From positions 601,254-665,253 of the forward strand of contig NZ_SLWO01000002.1 in the NCBI RefSeq assembly GCF_004340665.1: 64,000 bases of DNA, written 5' to 3'. Origin of the DNA: Pedobacter psychrotolerans (GTDB taxonomy: Bacteria > Bacteroidota > Bacteroidia > Sphingobacteriales > Sphingobacteriaceae). The position numbers were made by a program, and so were the translations under genes. Every line of letters begins with the position of its first letter. Position 1 is the stretch's first letter. The notes below the pieces were generated by a model. The model was not told the DNA's origin. It saw only the letters and a program-made list of their open reading frames with translations, and searched no databases. This document shows, one piece after another, positions 18,238-27,828 of this stretch.

Positions 18238-20079
18238 ATGACTGATATTATTCACTTATTGCCTGATGCTGTTGCCAACCAGATTGCTGCCGGAGAAGTT
18301 GTTCAAAGGCCAGCTTCGGCGGTAAAAGAATTGCTTGAAAATGCTATTGATGCTGGTGCAGATAAAATACAACTGGTGATTAAGGATGCTGGTAAAGCAC
18401 TAATACAAATCGTAGATAATGGCTGTGGAATGAGTGTTACAGATGCACGCATGTGCTTTGAACGCCACGCTACCTCGAAAGTAAAAAAGGCAGAAGATTT
18501 ATTTGCCATTCGCACGATGGGTTTTCGTGGTGAAGCCATGGCTTCCATCGCCGCAATTGCACAGGTGGAAATGAAAACCCGCAGGCATGAAGATGAGATT
18601 GGCACTTGCATTTCTATTGAAGGTGCTCAGGTAATAGCCCAGGAACCGGTAGCTACAACTGCAGGAACTCAAATCTCCATCAAAAACCTGTTTTTCAATA
18701 CGCCTGCCCGAAGAAATTTTTTAAAAAGCAATCCGGTGGAAATGCGTCACATCATTGATGAATTTCAACGTGTAGCATTGGCGCATCCTGGAGTGTTTTT
18801 CAGTTTACACCACGATGGAACAGAGATCTTCAACCTTCCAAAAGGAAACCTGAAACAACGGATTGTACATCTTTTTGGAAACAATTACAATGAGCGACTG
18901 GTTCCGGTTGAGGAAGAAACTACCATCATTAACTTAAAAGGATATATCGGCAAACCGGCCTTCGCGAAGAAAACCCGGGGAGAACAGTTTTTTTTTGTGA
19001 ACAACCGTTTTATAAAAGATCCTTATCTGAATCATGCCGTAAGCTCTGCTTTTGAAGATCTTTTACCCGATGACAGTTATCCGCTTTATGTCTTATTTAT
19101 TGAGATTGATCCGGCAAAAATTGATGTCAACGTTCACCCTACTAAAACAGAAATTAAATACCTGGATGAAAAATCCATTTACGCCATTTTAAAATCGGCG
19201 GTAAAGCGTTCCATTGGTCGGTATAATATTGCACCTACATTAGATTTTGATCAGGAAACGGGCTTTAGCAATATGATTACGCACAAGGCTGTGGAAGATA
19301 TTGTTCCGCCAAGTATCAACTTTAATCCTGATTTTAATCCATTTGCCAGTGATAGCAGCTCCGTTTCAGGCTATGCATCTTCACCAAGAAATTACGATGC
19401 AAAACCCAGTGCTAAAAACTGGGGCTCATTATATGAGATTACAGATCAGCCGATTGTAGAACAAACATCCATTTACGCGGAAGATAGTAACGAAATTGAA
19501 ACGCCAAAAAAGCAATACATGCAATTGCATAATCGCTATATTGTTTCGCAGATTAAATCGGGTTTAATGGTCATTGATCAGCAGATGGCACATGAGCGAA
19601 TCCTTTACGAACGTTTTCTCATACATCTTGATGATCGCAAAGGCGCTTCGCAACAAAGTTTGTTCCCACAAACCATTACTTTAAACGCCAATGATTTCGA
19701 ACTGGCTAAAAGTTTACTGGATGATATAAAAAGTTTAGGCTTCGATGTACGTGAATTCGGTAAAAATACGTTGGTGGTAGAGGGTGTTCCTGTTGACCTT
19801 GGAAGCAGCAATATTAATGAAACACAACTTTTTGAACAATTAATTGAAGGTTTTAAAAACACTCAGCAGGAATTAAAGTTAAGTAAGCGTGATCGCCTGG
19901 CGAGAAGTCTGGCCAAAAACAGTGCAATCAAAGCAGGTACAGCTTTAGAACAAGAGGAAATGAATACGCTGATTGATGAACTTTTTGCCTGCAAAACGCC
20001 TAACTTTAGCGTGAGTGGAAAACCCATTATTCAAACGATTACTTTAGCGGAATTGGATAAAAAATTTGAGAAGGGCTAA
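18238..20079 (+). CDS. mutL: DNA mismatch repair protein MutL
   Basis: A GHKL ATPase that couples MutS mismatch recognition to strand incision. The ATG at 18238 is chosen over the TTG at 18226. The N-terminal ATPase domain shows QIAAGEVVQRPASAVKELLE, NAIDAGADK, DNGCGM and TMGFRGEAMASIA; the transducer has FVNNRFIKD and VNVHPTKTEIKYLDE. A variable linker (~340-420) precedes the C-terminal dimerisation domain. The metal-binding endonuclease motif DQHA-x2-E-x4-E reads DQQMAHERILYE, so His is Gln; the late Cys motif reads ACKTPNFSVSGKP. Endonuclease activity is therefore uncertain. The length of 613 residues is normal. Confidence 0.97.
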   Translation: MTDIIHLLPDAVANQIAAGEVVQRPASAVKELLENAIDAGADKIQLVIKDAGKALIQIVDNGCGMSVTDARMCFERHATSKVKKAEDLFAIRTMGFRGEAMASIAAIAQVEMKTRRHEDEIGTCISIEGAQVIAQEPVATTAGTQISIKNLFFNTPARRNFLKSNPVEMRHIIDEFQRVALAHPGVFFSLHHDGTEIFNLPKGNLKQRIVHLFGNNYNERLVPVEEETTIINLKGYIGKPAFAKKTRGEQFFFVNNRFIKDPYLNHAVSSAFEDLLPDDSYPLYVLFIEIDPAKIDVNVHPTKTEIKYLDEKSIYAILKSAVKRSIGRYNIAPTLDFDQETGFSNMITHKAVEDIVPPSINFNPDFNPFASDSSSVSGYASSPRNYDAKPSAKNWGSLYEITDQPIVEQTSIYAEDSNEIETPKKQYMQLHNRYIVSQIKSGLMVIDQQMAHERILYERFLIHLDDRKGASQQSLFPQTITLNANDFELAKSLLDDIKSLGFDVREFGKNTLVVEGVPVDLGSSNINETQLFEQLIEGFKNTQQELKLSKRDRLARSLAKNSAIKAGTALEQEEMNTLIDELFACKTPNFSVSGKPIIQTITLAELDKKFEKG

Positions 20080-20248
20080 AACAAGCTAAAAGACTAGAGC
20101 TTAAAGCGGAAAGAGTAAAGTTGAAAGACTAAAGCTTAAATAGCAAGGTTAAAAAAATGCTTAATACTTTTAATCTTATATCTGCTTAAATGTAATATAT
20201 GGTCAGTAATTAAAAACAAAGTGAAAATCAAAACATTATCATAGATAA

Positions 20249-20989
20249 ATGAACAACATACATATTCCACCAGTAGTTAAAAACCTGCTGATTATCAATA
20301 TATTATTCTTTCTGGCCACTTTATATTTCGATACCAAAGGTATCAGATTGGGCTTTAGTCTAGGAGCTTTCTACTTCGATTCACCATTAGCCAGACCATG
20401 GCAACCCATCACCTATATGTTTATGCATGGTGGATGGGCACATATTTTCTTTAATATGTTTGCGCTTTATTCCTTCGGTACACTATTGGAAACGCGTTGG
20501 GGAGCCAAGAAATTTTTAATTTTTTATTTAATTACGGGCCTTGGTGCATTGGCACTACAATTAGGCGTACAGGCATTTGAAACTTATCAGTTAACCGGAG
20601 CTGTTGTTAATCCAGGAGCAGTTTCAGTTGACTTTGCCACCAGTATGGTTGAGGCCAATATAAAAGGTTTAAATAATCAGCAATTATCAAAACTAATTGA
20701 TATCTACACCACACCCATGGTTGGCGCATCAGGTGCTATCTTTGGACTTTTAGTTGCCTTTGGTATGCTTTATCCGAATGCAGAACTTATGATTATGTTC
20801 ATTCCGGTGCCTGTAAAAGCGAAATACATTATCCCATTTTACATTTTAGTAGAATTGTTTTTAGGTGTAGGCCAGTTCGAAGGAGATTCTGTTGCGCATT
20901 ATGCGCATTTGGGCGGGGCCTTAATCGGCTTTATTCTGGTGAAGATATGGAAAGATAAAAACACCAATTTTTACACTTATTATGAATAA
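20249..20989 (+). CDS. Rhomboid-family intramembrane serine protease
   Basis: A membrane protease that cleaves substrates within the bilayer. Six or so hydrophobic segments are visible. The signature HGGWAHIFFNMFALYSFG (residues ~60-80) is followed by the catalytic serine in VGASGAIFGLLVAFG and the catalytic histidine in AHYAHLGGALIGF. The length of 246 residues fits a basic six-helix rhomboid. Its end overlaps the next rhomboid by 8 bp and the three genes 20249-22957 form an operon. Confidence 0.93.
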   Translation: MNNIHIPPVVKNLLIINILFFLATLYFDTKGIRLGFSLGAFYFDSPLARPWQPITYMFMHGGWAHIFFNMFALYSFGTLLETRWGAKKFLIFYLITGLGALALQLGVQAFETYQLTGAVVNPGAVSVDFATSMVEANIKGLNNQQLSKLIDIYTTPMVGASGAIFGLLVAFGMLYPNAELMIMFIPVPVKAKYIIPFYILVELFLGVGQFEGDSVAHYAHLGGALIGFILVKIWKDKNTNFYTYYE

Positions 20990-21836
20990 TACTTTTAAAG
21001 ATTTAAAGTTTAAAATATTTCAGTCTGGCAACCCGCTGTTTCTCTATATTGGTTTAAATACCATTATATTTCTGGTTACGGCTATTCTTTCTGTATTTTT
21101 ATTTCTGGCGAAAAGTGATTTAATGATCAATGAATGGATCAGGGATTACTTTGGTGTTCCGGCAGCAATTTCTGCGCTTCCTACTCGCTTTTATACGGTA
21201 ATTACCTACATGTTTTTTCATGATGGCTTCCTGCACCTTTTATTTAATATGCTTGGGTTGTTCTGGTTTGGAAATATCTTTATGAATTTCTTAAAAAGCA
21301 GACAATTCCATTTTGTTTATCTGGCTGGCGGGATTATTGGAGCACTGATTTATATTGCCGGGTTAAATATTTTCCCAGCCTTCGCTGGCGGCATTATTGG
21401 TCAAACTGTTATTGGTTCTTCAGCAGCTGTAATGGCAATCATTGTGGCCACCGCTACACTTGTTCCTAACTACACTATTATGATGATGTTGATCGGTGAA
21501 GTAAAAATTAAATGGGTAGCCATTGTTTATTTCTTCATTTCATTCATCGGATTATCATCAGCAAATGCCGGCGGAAATTTAGCACACATCGGCGGTGCAA
21601 TTTTAGGTTTTGCATTTATTAAAAGCTTACAAAGTGGCCGAGACTGGAGTAAATTATTTGAGCGTAAACCAAAATTACGCGTGGTTAAAAACGACAAACC
21701 TCCGGTTAAAAAACCTGCTTTTAAAGATGTATCGCAACAGGAAATTGATGCAATTTTAGATAAAATATCTTCGTCAGGATACGATAAATTAACCGCAACA
21801 GAGAGAGAAAAATTATTCAAAGCAAGCAAAGATTAA
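20982..21836 (+). CDS. Second rhomboid-family protease with cytoplasmic tail
   Basis: It has the same fold as the upstream gene: FFHDGFLHLLFNMLGLFWFG, then the catalytic serine region VIGSSAAVMAIIVA and the histidine in NLAHIGGAILGF. The usual GxSG serine box reads GSSA. A soluble C-terminal extension of ~70 residues (KPKLRVVKNDKPPVKK…, QQEIDAILDKISSSGYDKLT) lies in the cytoplasm; such tails are common in Bacteroidota rhomboids. The start overlaps the upstream gene by 8 bp and the stop overlaps the downstream ATG (TAATG), so translation is coupled. Confidence 0.92.
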   Translation: MNNTFKDLKFKIFQSGNPLFLYIGLNTIIFLVTAILSVFLFLAKSDLMINEWIRDYFGVPAAISALPTRFYTVITYMFFHDGFLHLLFNMLGLFWFGNIFMNFLKSRQFHFVYLAGGIIGALIYIAGLNIFPAFAGGIIGQTVIGSSAAVMAIIVATATLVPNYTIMMMLIGEVKIKWVAIVYFFISFIGLSSANAGGNLAHIGGAILGFAFIKSLQSGRDWSKLFERKPKLRVVKNDKPPVKKPAFKDVSQQEIDAILDKISSSGYDKLTATEREKLFKASKD

Positions 21837-22957
21837 TGTCGACTAAAAAGTATAATTTACTGGATAAACTATTATTTCCGATTGCAATTATTTTGGCTTT
21901 AGGATTGATATTGGGAACAGTTGCAGGTAATATGGATCCGCGTGAACATCCTATTATTGCTTTTTTCGGTTTAGCCTATCCTTATTTTTTATTTCTTCAT
22001 ATCATTTTTATTGCCTGGTGGTGCATCAGTAAAAAATGGATTTTTGCACTGGTGAGTGTGGTCGTAATCGCTTATGGCTATAAAACCTTAAGGGCAACCT
22101 TTTCCATTAGTGGTGATAAAGGCCCACTCGAAAAGGCCGATAATAGCATTAGAATGATGACCTATAATGTTCATAATTTTAAGCTTTACGGAGGCGAAAA
22201 TGATGAATCGGTAAAAGAGAAAATACTCCAAGTGGTGAACGATCAAAGTCCGGATATTATCTGTTTCCAAGAGTTTTACACCCGTTACAAAGGCGATTTC
22301 GACACGATAGATACCCTCAAAAAAATTCTAAACACAAAACATTTCTTCTTTGTTCCAACCAATAAAAATGAATACGAAGCCATTGGTTTAGCCATTTTTT
22401 CAAAATTCCCGATTAAAGCTACGGGTAAAATTCCTTTTGTTGAGGGCTTCCCTGGAAACATGAGTATCTACACTGATTTAGATGTTAAAGGCCAGACCTT
22501 AAGGGTATATAATGTGCATTTTCAGTCCATCTCTTTCGAAAAACAGGATTATGAATACCTGGATAAAGTGAAGGAAATGAATACGGAGATTCAGCCATCA
22601 AAGCGTATTTTAAGAATGTTAAAAAGTGCCTTTCTTAAAAGAAGCAGTCAGGTAGACGTGATGAAAAAGGAAATGGATAATTGTAAAACACCTTATCTCA
22701 TTGCAGGAGATTTTAATGATACGCCTGCATCATACGTAGTTACCCAGATTACGGAGAACTTAAATAATGCTTTTATAAAAAAAGGATTGGGCTTCGGTAC
22801 TACTTATAATGGCAAATTTCCAAATTTTCAGATCGATTATATCGCGACATCAAAAGACCTTGAGGTGTTGAATTATCAAATTGAAAAAGCAAAATTATCA
22901 GATCATTTTCCAGTACGGAGCGACTTAAAGCTTATTCAAAAAGCCGAGAAAAAATAG
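21836..22957 (+). CDS. Membrane-anchored endonuclease/exonuclease/phosphatase-family protein
   Basis: The N-terminal ~85 residues hold two or three membrane segments (LLFPIAIILALGLILGTVAG; FFGLAYPYFLFLHIIFIAWW; WIFALVSVVVIAYGY). The EEP domain follows: MMTYNVHNF, CFQEF (metal-binding Glu), YNVHFQS, AGDFNDTP (the GDFN motif) and SDHFPVRSDL (catalytic Asp/His). The length of 373 residues is normal. Members cut nucleic acid or phosphoesters; the membrane tether faces the active domain to one side, probably the periplasm. Coupled to two rhomboids. Confidence 0.93.
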   Translation: MSTKKYNLLDKLLFPIAIILALGLILGTVAGNMDPREHPIIAFFGLAYPYFLFLHIIFIAWWCISKKWIFALVSVVVIAYGYKTLRATFSISGDKGPLEKADNSIRMMTYNVHNFKLYGGENDESVKEKILQVVNDQSPDIICFQEFYTRYKGDFDTIDTLKKILNTKHFFFVPTNKNEYEAIGLAIFSKFPIKATGKIPFVEGFPGNMSIYTDLDVKGQTLRVYNVHFQSISFEKQDYEYLDKVKEMNTEIQPSKRILRMLKSAFLKRSSQVDVMKKEMDNCKTPYLIAGDFNDTPASYVVTQITENLNNAFIKKGLGFGTTYNGKFPNFQIDYIATSKDLEVLNYQIEKAKLSDHFPVRSDLKLIQKAEKK

Positions 22958-23050
22958 TGTAGCTTTTTCCACGAGATTTATTTTCTTATCATACATCAAT
23001 AAATCAAAGCTGGTTTAAGCAGATATTTGAATGTAAAATTTAATCATACC

Positions 23051-23683
23051 ATGAGCTTAATCGATGCACTAAACTGGCGTTATGCCGTTAAAAAAATGAA
23101 TGGTCAGCCTGTAGAACAAGATAAGGTAGATCAAATTATAAAAGCTGCGCAGTTGGCACCAACATCTTCCGGCTTACAACCATTCAAGGTTATTGTAATC
23201 ACAAACCAGGAATTAAAAGAACAAATTTTACCAATAGCATATAACCAATCGCAAGTGGTAGATGCTTCTCACCTATTGGTTTTTGCCGCTCAGGATAATT
23301 ACACCGAAGAAGGAATTGATGAAGTATTTGATAGAATGAATACTGAACGTGGTTTACCTTTAGATACAACCGATGCCTATAAAAATCAGTTAAAAGGTAC
23401 TTTATTATCGAGATCTGCAGAAGAAAATTTTCACCATGCAGCAAAACAAGCTTACCTGGCTTTTGGTATAGCCATTGCAGAGGCCGCCTTATTAAAGGTA
23501 GATCATACTCCAATGGAAGGCTTTAATGCCCAACAACTTGATGAATTATTGGGCTTAGATCAAAAACATTTAAAAAGCGTAACTTTATTACCACTAGGTA
23601 ACAGAGATGAAAATGGCGACTGGCTGGTTAATCTTAAAAAAGTTCGCACCCCTTTAAATGAGTTTGTGATAGAATATAAATAA
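23051..23683 (+). CDS. NAD(P)H-dependent nitroreductase family oxidoreductase
   Basis: FMN-dependent oxidoreductase of the NfsB type. The ATG at 23051 gives the typical N-terminus SLIDALNWRYAVKKMN; the TTG at 23027 is an unnecessary extension. The FMN-binding stretches are AAQLAPTSSGLQPF (residues ~36-50) and the C-terminal LLPLGNRDENGDW; HHAAKQAYLAFGIAIAEAA is the dimer helix. The length of 211 residues is normal. It reduces nitro compounds or quinones; the physiological substrate is unknown. A strong terminator follows. Confidence 0.92.
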   Translation: MSLIDALNWRYAVKKMNGQPVEQDKVDQIIKAAQLAPTSSGLQPFKVIVITNQELKEQILPIAYNQSQVVDASHLLVFAAQDNYTEEGIDEVFDRMNTERGLPLDTTDAYKNQLKGTLLSRSAEENFHHAAKQAYLAFGIAIAEAALLKVDHTPMEGFNAQQLDELLGLDQKHLKSVTLLPLGNRDENGDWLVNLKKVRTPLNEFVIEYK

Positions 23684-23710
23684 GAAATTCATATCCCACA
23701 GTATTTCGAG

Positions 23711-23739
23711 CAAGCTGGTTTTGACCAGCTTGTTTTTTT
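23711..23739 (+). terminator. Intrinsic terminator after the nitroreductase
   Basis: Perfect stem CAAGCTGGT / ACCAGCTTG with a TTTG loop, then seven T. Confidence 0.95.
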
Positions 23740-23861
23740 ATGCTTAAATTTTAGTGAATTTTCTGAATACATAATGTAAAAAAGTGTTAAAGATGCATAC
23801 AATTTAGGTGTGCTATTTTTTATTGGATATATTTACAACCTAAGTATTTAATTTCCAATTC

Positions 23862-26588
23862 ATGAAAATTTTTAGACTATCCTTTTTAATCCTCTCTGTT
23901 CTCCTTACCATAAATTTTTCTTCATCGGCACAAACTGATACTGTTAGCATTAATACCCTTATTGCCAAAACCAACAAAGCCTTTAATGATTATCCGGCAG
24001 AGAAAATTTATCTGCATTTCGATAAACCCTATTATGCCATTGCAGATACAGTTTGGTTTAAAGCTTACGTCACAGAGAACCAAAATCTGCTATCGGGAAT
24101 TAGTAAGATTGTTTATGTTGATGTAATCAACCAGAAAGACTCTCTCATCCAAACAATAAAACTGCCTATTACTGGCGGTATTGCAAATGGAAATTTCCCG
24201 CTGGATCAGGTGAACTACAAACAAGGCAATTATCATGTAAGGGCTTACACCATGTGGATGCTCAACTTTGATAACCCAGCCTATTTTAATAAAACGTTCT
24301 ACGTAGGTGAGGCTATTGATAAAGAAGTTAAAACCCATGTTACCTATAAAAATACATCAACCGATAAACAGGAAAAAATTGATGCCCGTGTACAGTTTAA
24401 AGATGCAAATAATAAGCCTTATGCCAACAGAAACGTCAGCTGGCAGGTAGTTACCAGTTATACAGTTATTGCTAAAGGCAGGGGTACAACTGATGCCAAT
24501 GGTTATTTAACTATTGCGATGAGCGCCAATCAAAAGGCCGAATATCAATTGAAAAAAGGAGAATTAATCACCAGCATAAATACCACAGATAAAGATGTAG
24601 TCAGCAACAGCTTTACCCTCGCAAATGCCATCTTAAGCAAAGATTTTCAATTCTTTCCGGAAGGTGGAAATCTCATTGCCGGACTCGTAAACAAAATTGC
24701 TTTCAAAGCCATTAAAAGTGATGGGTTAGGCATTAATGCTAAAGGAACGGTTACCGATAGTGACGGCAAGCAAATCGCTACTTTTAATGCTCAGCATCTT
24801 GGAATGGGTAGTTTTGATTTTTTAGCTGAAAAAGGAAAAACCTATAAAGCCAATGTAACTTATGCTGATGGTACAACCGAGACTTATAATCTCCCTGCAG
24901 TTAATGAAAAGGGCATTAAAGTTACCGTTGATAATACCGATGCTGAAAACATTCAGGTCAAAATCATTTCTAACGATAGCTTTTTCGAAGAAAATAAAGG
25001 CAAAAAGCTCTATCTAGTGGCGCAAAGTAAAGGCGTAATTTGTTATGGTGCTCAAACCGCCTTATCAAATAAAGAATATAGTACCAGTATTTTAAAGTCT
25101 AAATTTCCATCTGGTATTGCACAGTTCACCTTATTTACTGAAGCGGGTAAGCCGCTGAGTGAGCGCTTAACTTTTGTTCAGCACAAAAATAATATGGCTG
25201 TGACTTTAACCACTGCCGCTCCAGCTTATGGCGTAAAGAAAAAGGTGAAGATTAATGTATCTGCAAAAAAAGACGGAGCACCTGTTGAAGGAAATTTCTC
25301 TGTAGCGGTAGTAGACGAAACAAAAGTACCTGCAAATGAGGATGCTTTAAGCACCATCTTAACCGGATTGTTACTGAGTAGTGATATTAAAGGTTATGTA
25401 GAAAAACCAAGTTATTATTTTAATACACCTGATGCTAAAAAGAATGCTGATCTGGATGTGCTCTTGCTTACTCAAGGTTACCGCAGTTTTAAATATACAG
25501 ATGTACTGGCGGGCAACTTACCAAAAATTAGCTTTATTCCTGAACAAGGCATAGAAGTTTCCGGCATTTTGAGAATGAATAATGGTATTCCGGTAAGGAA
25601 AGGTCAGTTGTTGCTTACCATTCCTGATAAACGTTTTAACCTGGAAGGTGTAACAGATCCGGTTGGAAACTTCAGATTTAAGAATTTAGTATTGAATGAT
25701 TCTTCTAAAGTAACCATCACAGCTAAATATAACCCGAATTACAAAGCTATGGCCATCAGCTTAAACGGATCTCCTGTACCAACCCTAACCCGGAATTTTA
25801 GCGCAGCAGAAGAAGTTTTAAACATTGACAGTGCCCTTACTACTTATTTAGATAATAGCAGAAAACAGTATTCTTATTTACACACCTTAAAAGACGTTAC
25901 CATTAAGGCGGCTGTTACACCAAAAGTGAGCCATAAAGACTATCCTGCTTTAACCGGGCTTAGCCAAATGGCTGATCATGAAATAACAGGTGACCGTTTA
26001 CAAGGTTGTGCTTTATTAATTAATTGTTTGCAGGGTATGCTTGCCGGTGTTACTTATCAGGACAATAACTTTTATGTAACCAGAGACTTTAATGCTGGTA
26101 AAAAAATTCCGATGGGGATTTTTATTAATGGAATGAGTGTTGATGTAAACCAGATTAACACTTTAAATCCAAATGAAATCGAATCTATTGAAGTGTTTTT
26201 AAGGGATGAATTGGGTTTAGTGAATCGTGCTAATAATGTAAATGGGGTGATTGTATTTAACCAGAAAAAAGCGCCAAAAGGAACAAAAATTTCAAAAGCA
26301 CAATTGCTGGATCTGCTCCCTAAAAACTACGAAGTAACTTTTTCTCCTCAAGGCTATAACAAAGAGAAACAGTTTTATTCACCCAAATATGATGTTCCGG
26401 CAAACATGAACAAAAATGATTTAAGAACAACCATTTACTGGAACCCTAAAATCATTACAGATGCAACCGGAAATTCATCTTTTGAATTTTATAATGCAGA
26501 TGGGAAGGGTCAGTATAAAGTGATTATTGAAGGAATTGATGCCAATGGAAATTTAGGCAGATCGGTGTTAAGATATACGGTTAAATAA
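23862..26588 (+). CDS. Large secreted protein with MG2-like and TonB-plug-like domains
   Basis: 908 residues with a signal peptide (cut near SSSAQ, residue ~24). The N-terminal part is built from macroglobulin-like beta domains: AEKIYLHFDKPYYAIADTVW is the MG2 hallmark at ~45-65. More beta domains follow, including a carboxypeptidase-regulatory-like segment (SGILRMNNGIPVRKGQLLL). Near ~710-800 lies a plug-like domain (IPMGIFINGMSV…LNPNEIESIEVF). No beta-barrel follows, so it is not a receptor itself. It likely sits at the outer membrane. A strong terminator follows; single-gene unit. Confidence 0.82.
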   Translation: MKIFRLSFLILSVLLTINFSSSAQTDTVSINTLIAKTNKAFNDYPAEKIYLHFDKPYYAIADTVWFKAYVTENQNLLSGISKIVYVDVINQKDSLIQTIKLPITGGIANGNFPLDQVNYKQGNYHVRAYTMWMLNFDNPAYFNKTFYVGEAIDKEVKTHVTYKNTSTDKQEKIDARVQFKDANNKPYANRNVSWQVVTSYTVIAKGRGTTDANGYLTIAMSANQKAEYQLKKGELITSINTTDKDVVSNSFTLANAILSKDFQFFPEGGNLIAGLVNKIAFKAIKSDGLGINAKGTVTDSDGKQIATFNAQHLGMGSFDFLAEKGKTYKANVTYADGTTETYNLPAVNEKGIKVTVDNTDAENIQVKIISNDSFFEENKGKKLYLVAQSKGVICYGAQTALSNKEYSTSILKSKFPSGIAQFTLFTEAGKPLSERLTFVQHKNNMAVTLTTAAPAYGVKKKVKINVSAKKDGAPVEGNFSVAVVDETKVPANEDALSTILTGLLLSSDIKGYVEKPSYYFNTPDAKKNADLDVLLLTQGYRSFKYTDVLAGNLPKISFIPEQGIEVSGILRMNNGIPVRKGQLLLTIPDKRFNLEGVTDPVGNFRFKNLVLNDSSKVTITAKYNPNYKAMAISLNGSPVPTLTRNFSAAEEVLNIDSALTTYLDNSRKQYSYLHTLKDVTIKAAVTPKVSHKDYPALTGLSQMADHEITGDRLQGCALLINCLQGMLAGVTYQDNNFYVTRDFNAGKKIPMGIFINGMSVDVNQINTLNPNEIESIEVFLRDELGLVNRANNVNGVIVFNQKKAPKGTKISKAQLLDLLPKNYEVTFSPQGYNKEKQFYSPKYDVPANMNKNDLRTTIYWNPKIITDATGNSSFEFYNADGKGQYKVIIEGIDANGNLGRSVLRYTVK

Positions 26589-26610
26589 AATTAATAGCTA
26601 TATAATAGCA

Positions 26611-26643
26611 GGCTCGAGTGCTTATGCATTCGAGCCTTTTTTA
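26611..26643 (+). terminator. Intrinsic terminator after the MG2/plug protein
   Basis: Stem GGCTCGAGTGC / GCATTCGAGCC (one G-T pair) with loop TTAT and a run of six T. Confidence 0.93.
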
Positions 26644-26814
26644 TTTATATATAAAGAAGTTTCTCGCCAATTTGTACGCAGATCTAAAACACCTGCTCTA
26701 TAAAACTTAAATCCATTTACATCCGCGCCTTAAATCATTTTTAATCTGCGGGAAAACCACCCCGCCCTGCGGGCATCCCTCTGAAGGAAGTAAATAGCGA
26801 TTGTTTAATATCCC

Positions 26815-27774
26815 TTACCAAATGGGATATGGCAATTTATCACCGTTCAATCCGGCCAGAATATTTTCGGCGATGAGCTTTGCCATTGCATCACGGGTTT
26901 CTTCAGTTGCTGATCCAATATGAGGCAAAACTGCAGCATTATCCATATTTAACAGCGGGTTATTTTTATCCATCGGTTCAGGATTGGTTACATCTAAACC
27001 TGCACCCCAGATTATTTTTTCTTCTAATGCCTGAATTAAGTCTTTTTCATTGTGAATGCCACCTCTGGCCGTATTGATAAATATTGAAGTCGGTTTCATT
27101 TTTTTGAAAACATCTATTGAAAATTTATCCTTGGTTTCATCCGTTAAGGCAGTATGGACACTGATGACATCACTCTGTTCGAGCAGCTCTTCAAAGGAAA
27201 CATATTTTGCGTCGATCTCTTTTTCTGCATCTTCGTTTCGAGACCGATTGTGGTAAATGACAGGCATCTGAAAAGCGCCTGCACATTTTTTAGCCATCTC
27301 CAGTCCGATTTTTCCCAAACCAAAAACACCAAGAGTTTTACCATTTAACTCTATACCCAATTCTGGCGTAGGCTCGTAATTTTGCCAGTTACCATTTATG
27401 ATTTTCTTATGCAGGTAAAATGCTTTTCTGGAAACGGCCAGCATTAATAAAAAAGCAGCAGAAGCCGTAGCGCCACTCAAAACACCAGGTGTATTTCCAA
27501 CCGGAATATTTAATTTTTTTGCCTCATCTACATCCACCTGATCAAATCCTACGGAATGAAGCGCAATGACTTTTAAATGTTTAGCAGCATTCAAAAACTT
27601 AGCATCAATTTTATTGGGGCCAACACTCACCAATGCATCCTGACCTTTACAAGCCTCAATTAACTCCTCGGCAGTAATTTGTCTATCCTTATCCCACTGG
27701 GTAATTTCTATGTTTTTTTCTTTTAGCTGCGCTATACCAACCTGTGCAATGTTACCGCTTATAAATACTTTCAT
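26815..27774 (-). CDS. D-isomer-specific 2-hydroxyacid dehydrogenase (glyoxylate/hydroxypyruvate reductase type)
   Basis: NAD(P)-dependent reductase of 2-ketoacids such as glyoxylate or hydroxypyruvate. The Rossmann glycine motif is GVFGLGKIGLEMAKK. Catalytic residues are Arg in NTARGG, Glu in DVTNPEPM, and His in VLPHIGSATEETR. The substrate-side N-terminal domain shows VSVGPNKIDA. The length of 319 residues and the NHRSRN stretch, which contributes to cofactor choice (Arg suggests NADPH), fit GRHPR-like enzymes. Transcribed alone, convergent with the MG2 protein. Confidence 0.92.
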   Translation of the reverse strand: MKVFISGNIAQVGIAQLKEKNIEITQWDKDRQITAEELIEACKGQDALVSVGPNKIDAKFLNAAKHLKVIALHSVGFDQVDVDEAKKLNIPVGNTPGVLSGATASAAFLLMLAVSRKAFYLHKKIINGNWQNYEPTPELGIELNGKTLGVFGLGKIGLEMAKKCAGAFQMPVIYHNRSRNEDAEKEIDAKYVSFEELLEQSDVISVHTALTDETKDKFSIDVFKKMKPTSIFINTARGGIHNEKDLIQALEEKIIWGAGLDVTNPEPMDKNNPLLNMDNAAVLPHIGSATEETRDAMAKLIAENILAGLNGDKLPYPIW

Positions 27775-27828
27775 ACACTCAAAACAATGAAATTTTAAAG
27801 GAGTTTTAATATTACAAAATCAGTATAT

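Noticed and set aside
20080..20248. Purine-rich 'aaagactaaagctt' stretch after mutL as a regulatory RNA
   Set aside because: Low-complexity degenerate repeat of a kind common between Bacteroidota genes; no stable fold or promoter is evident.
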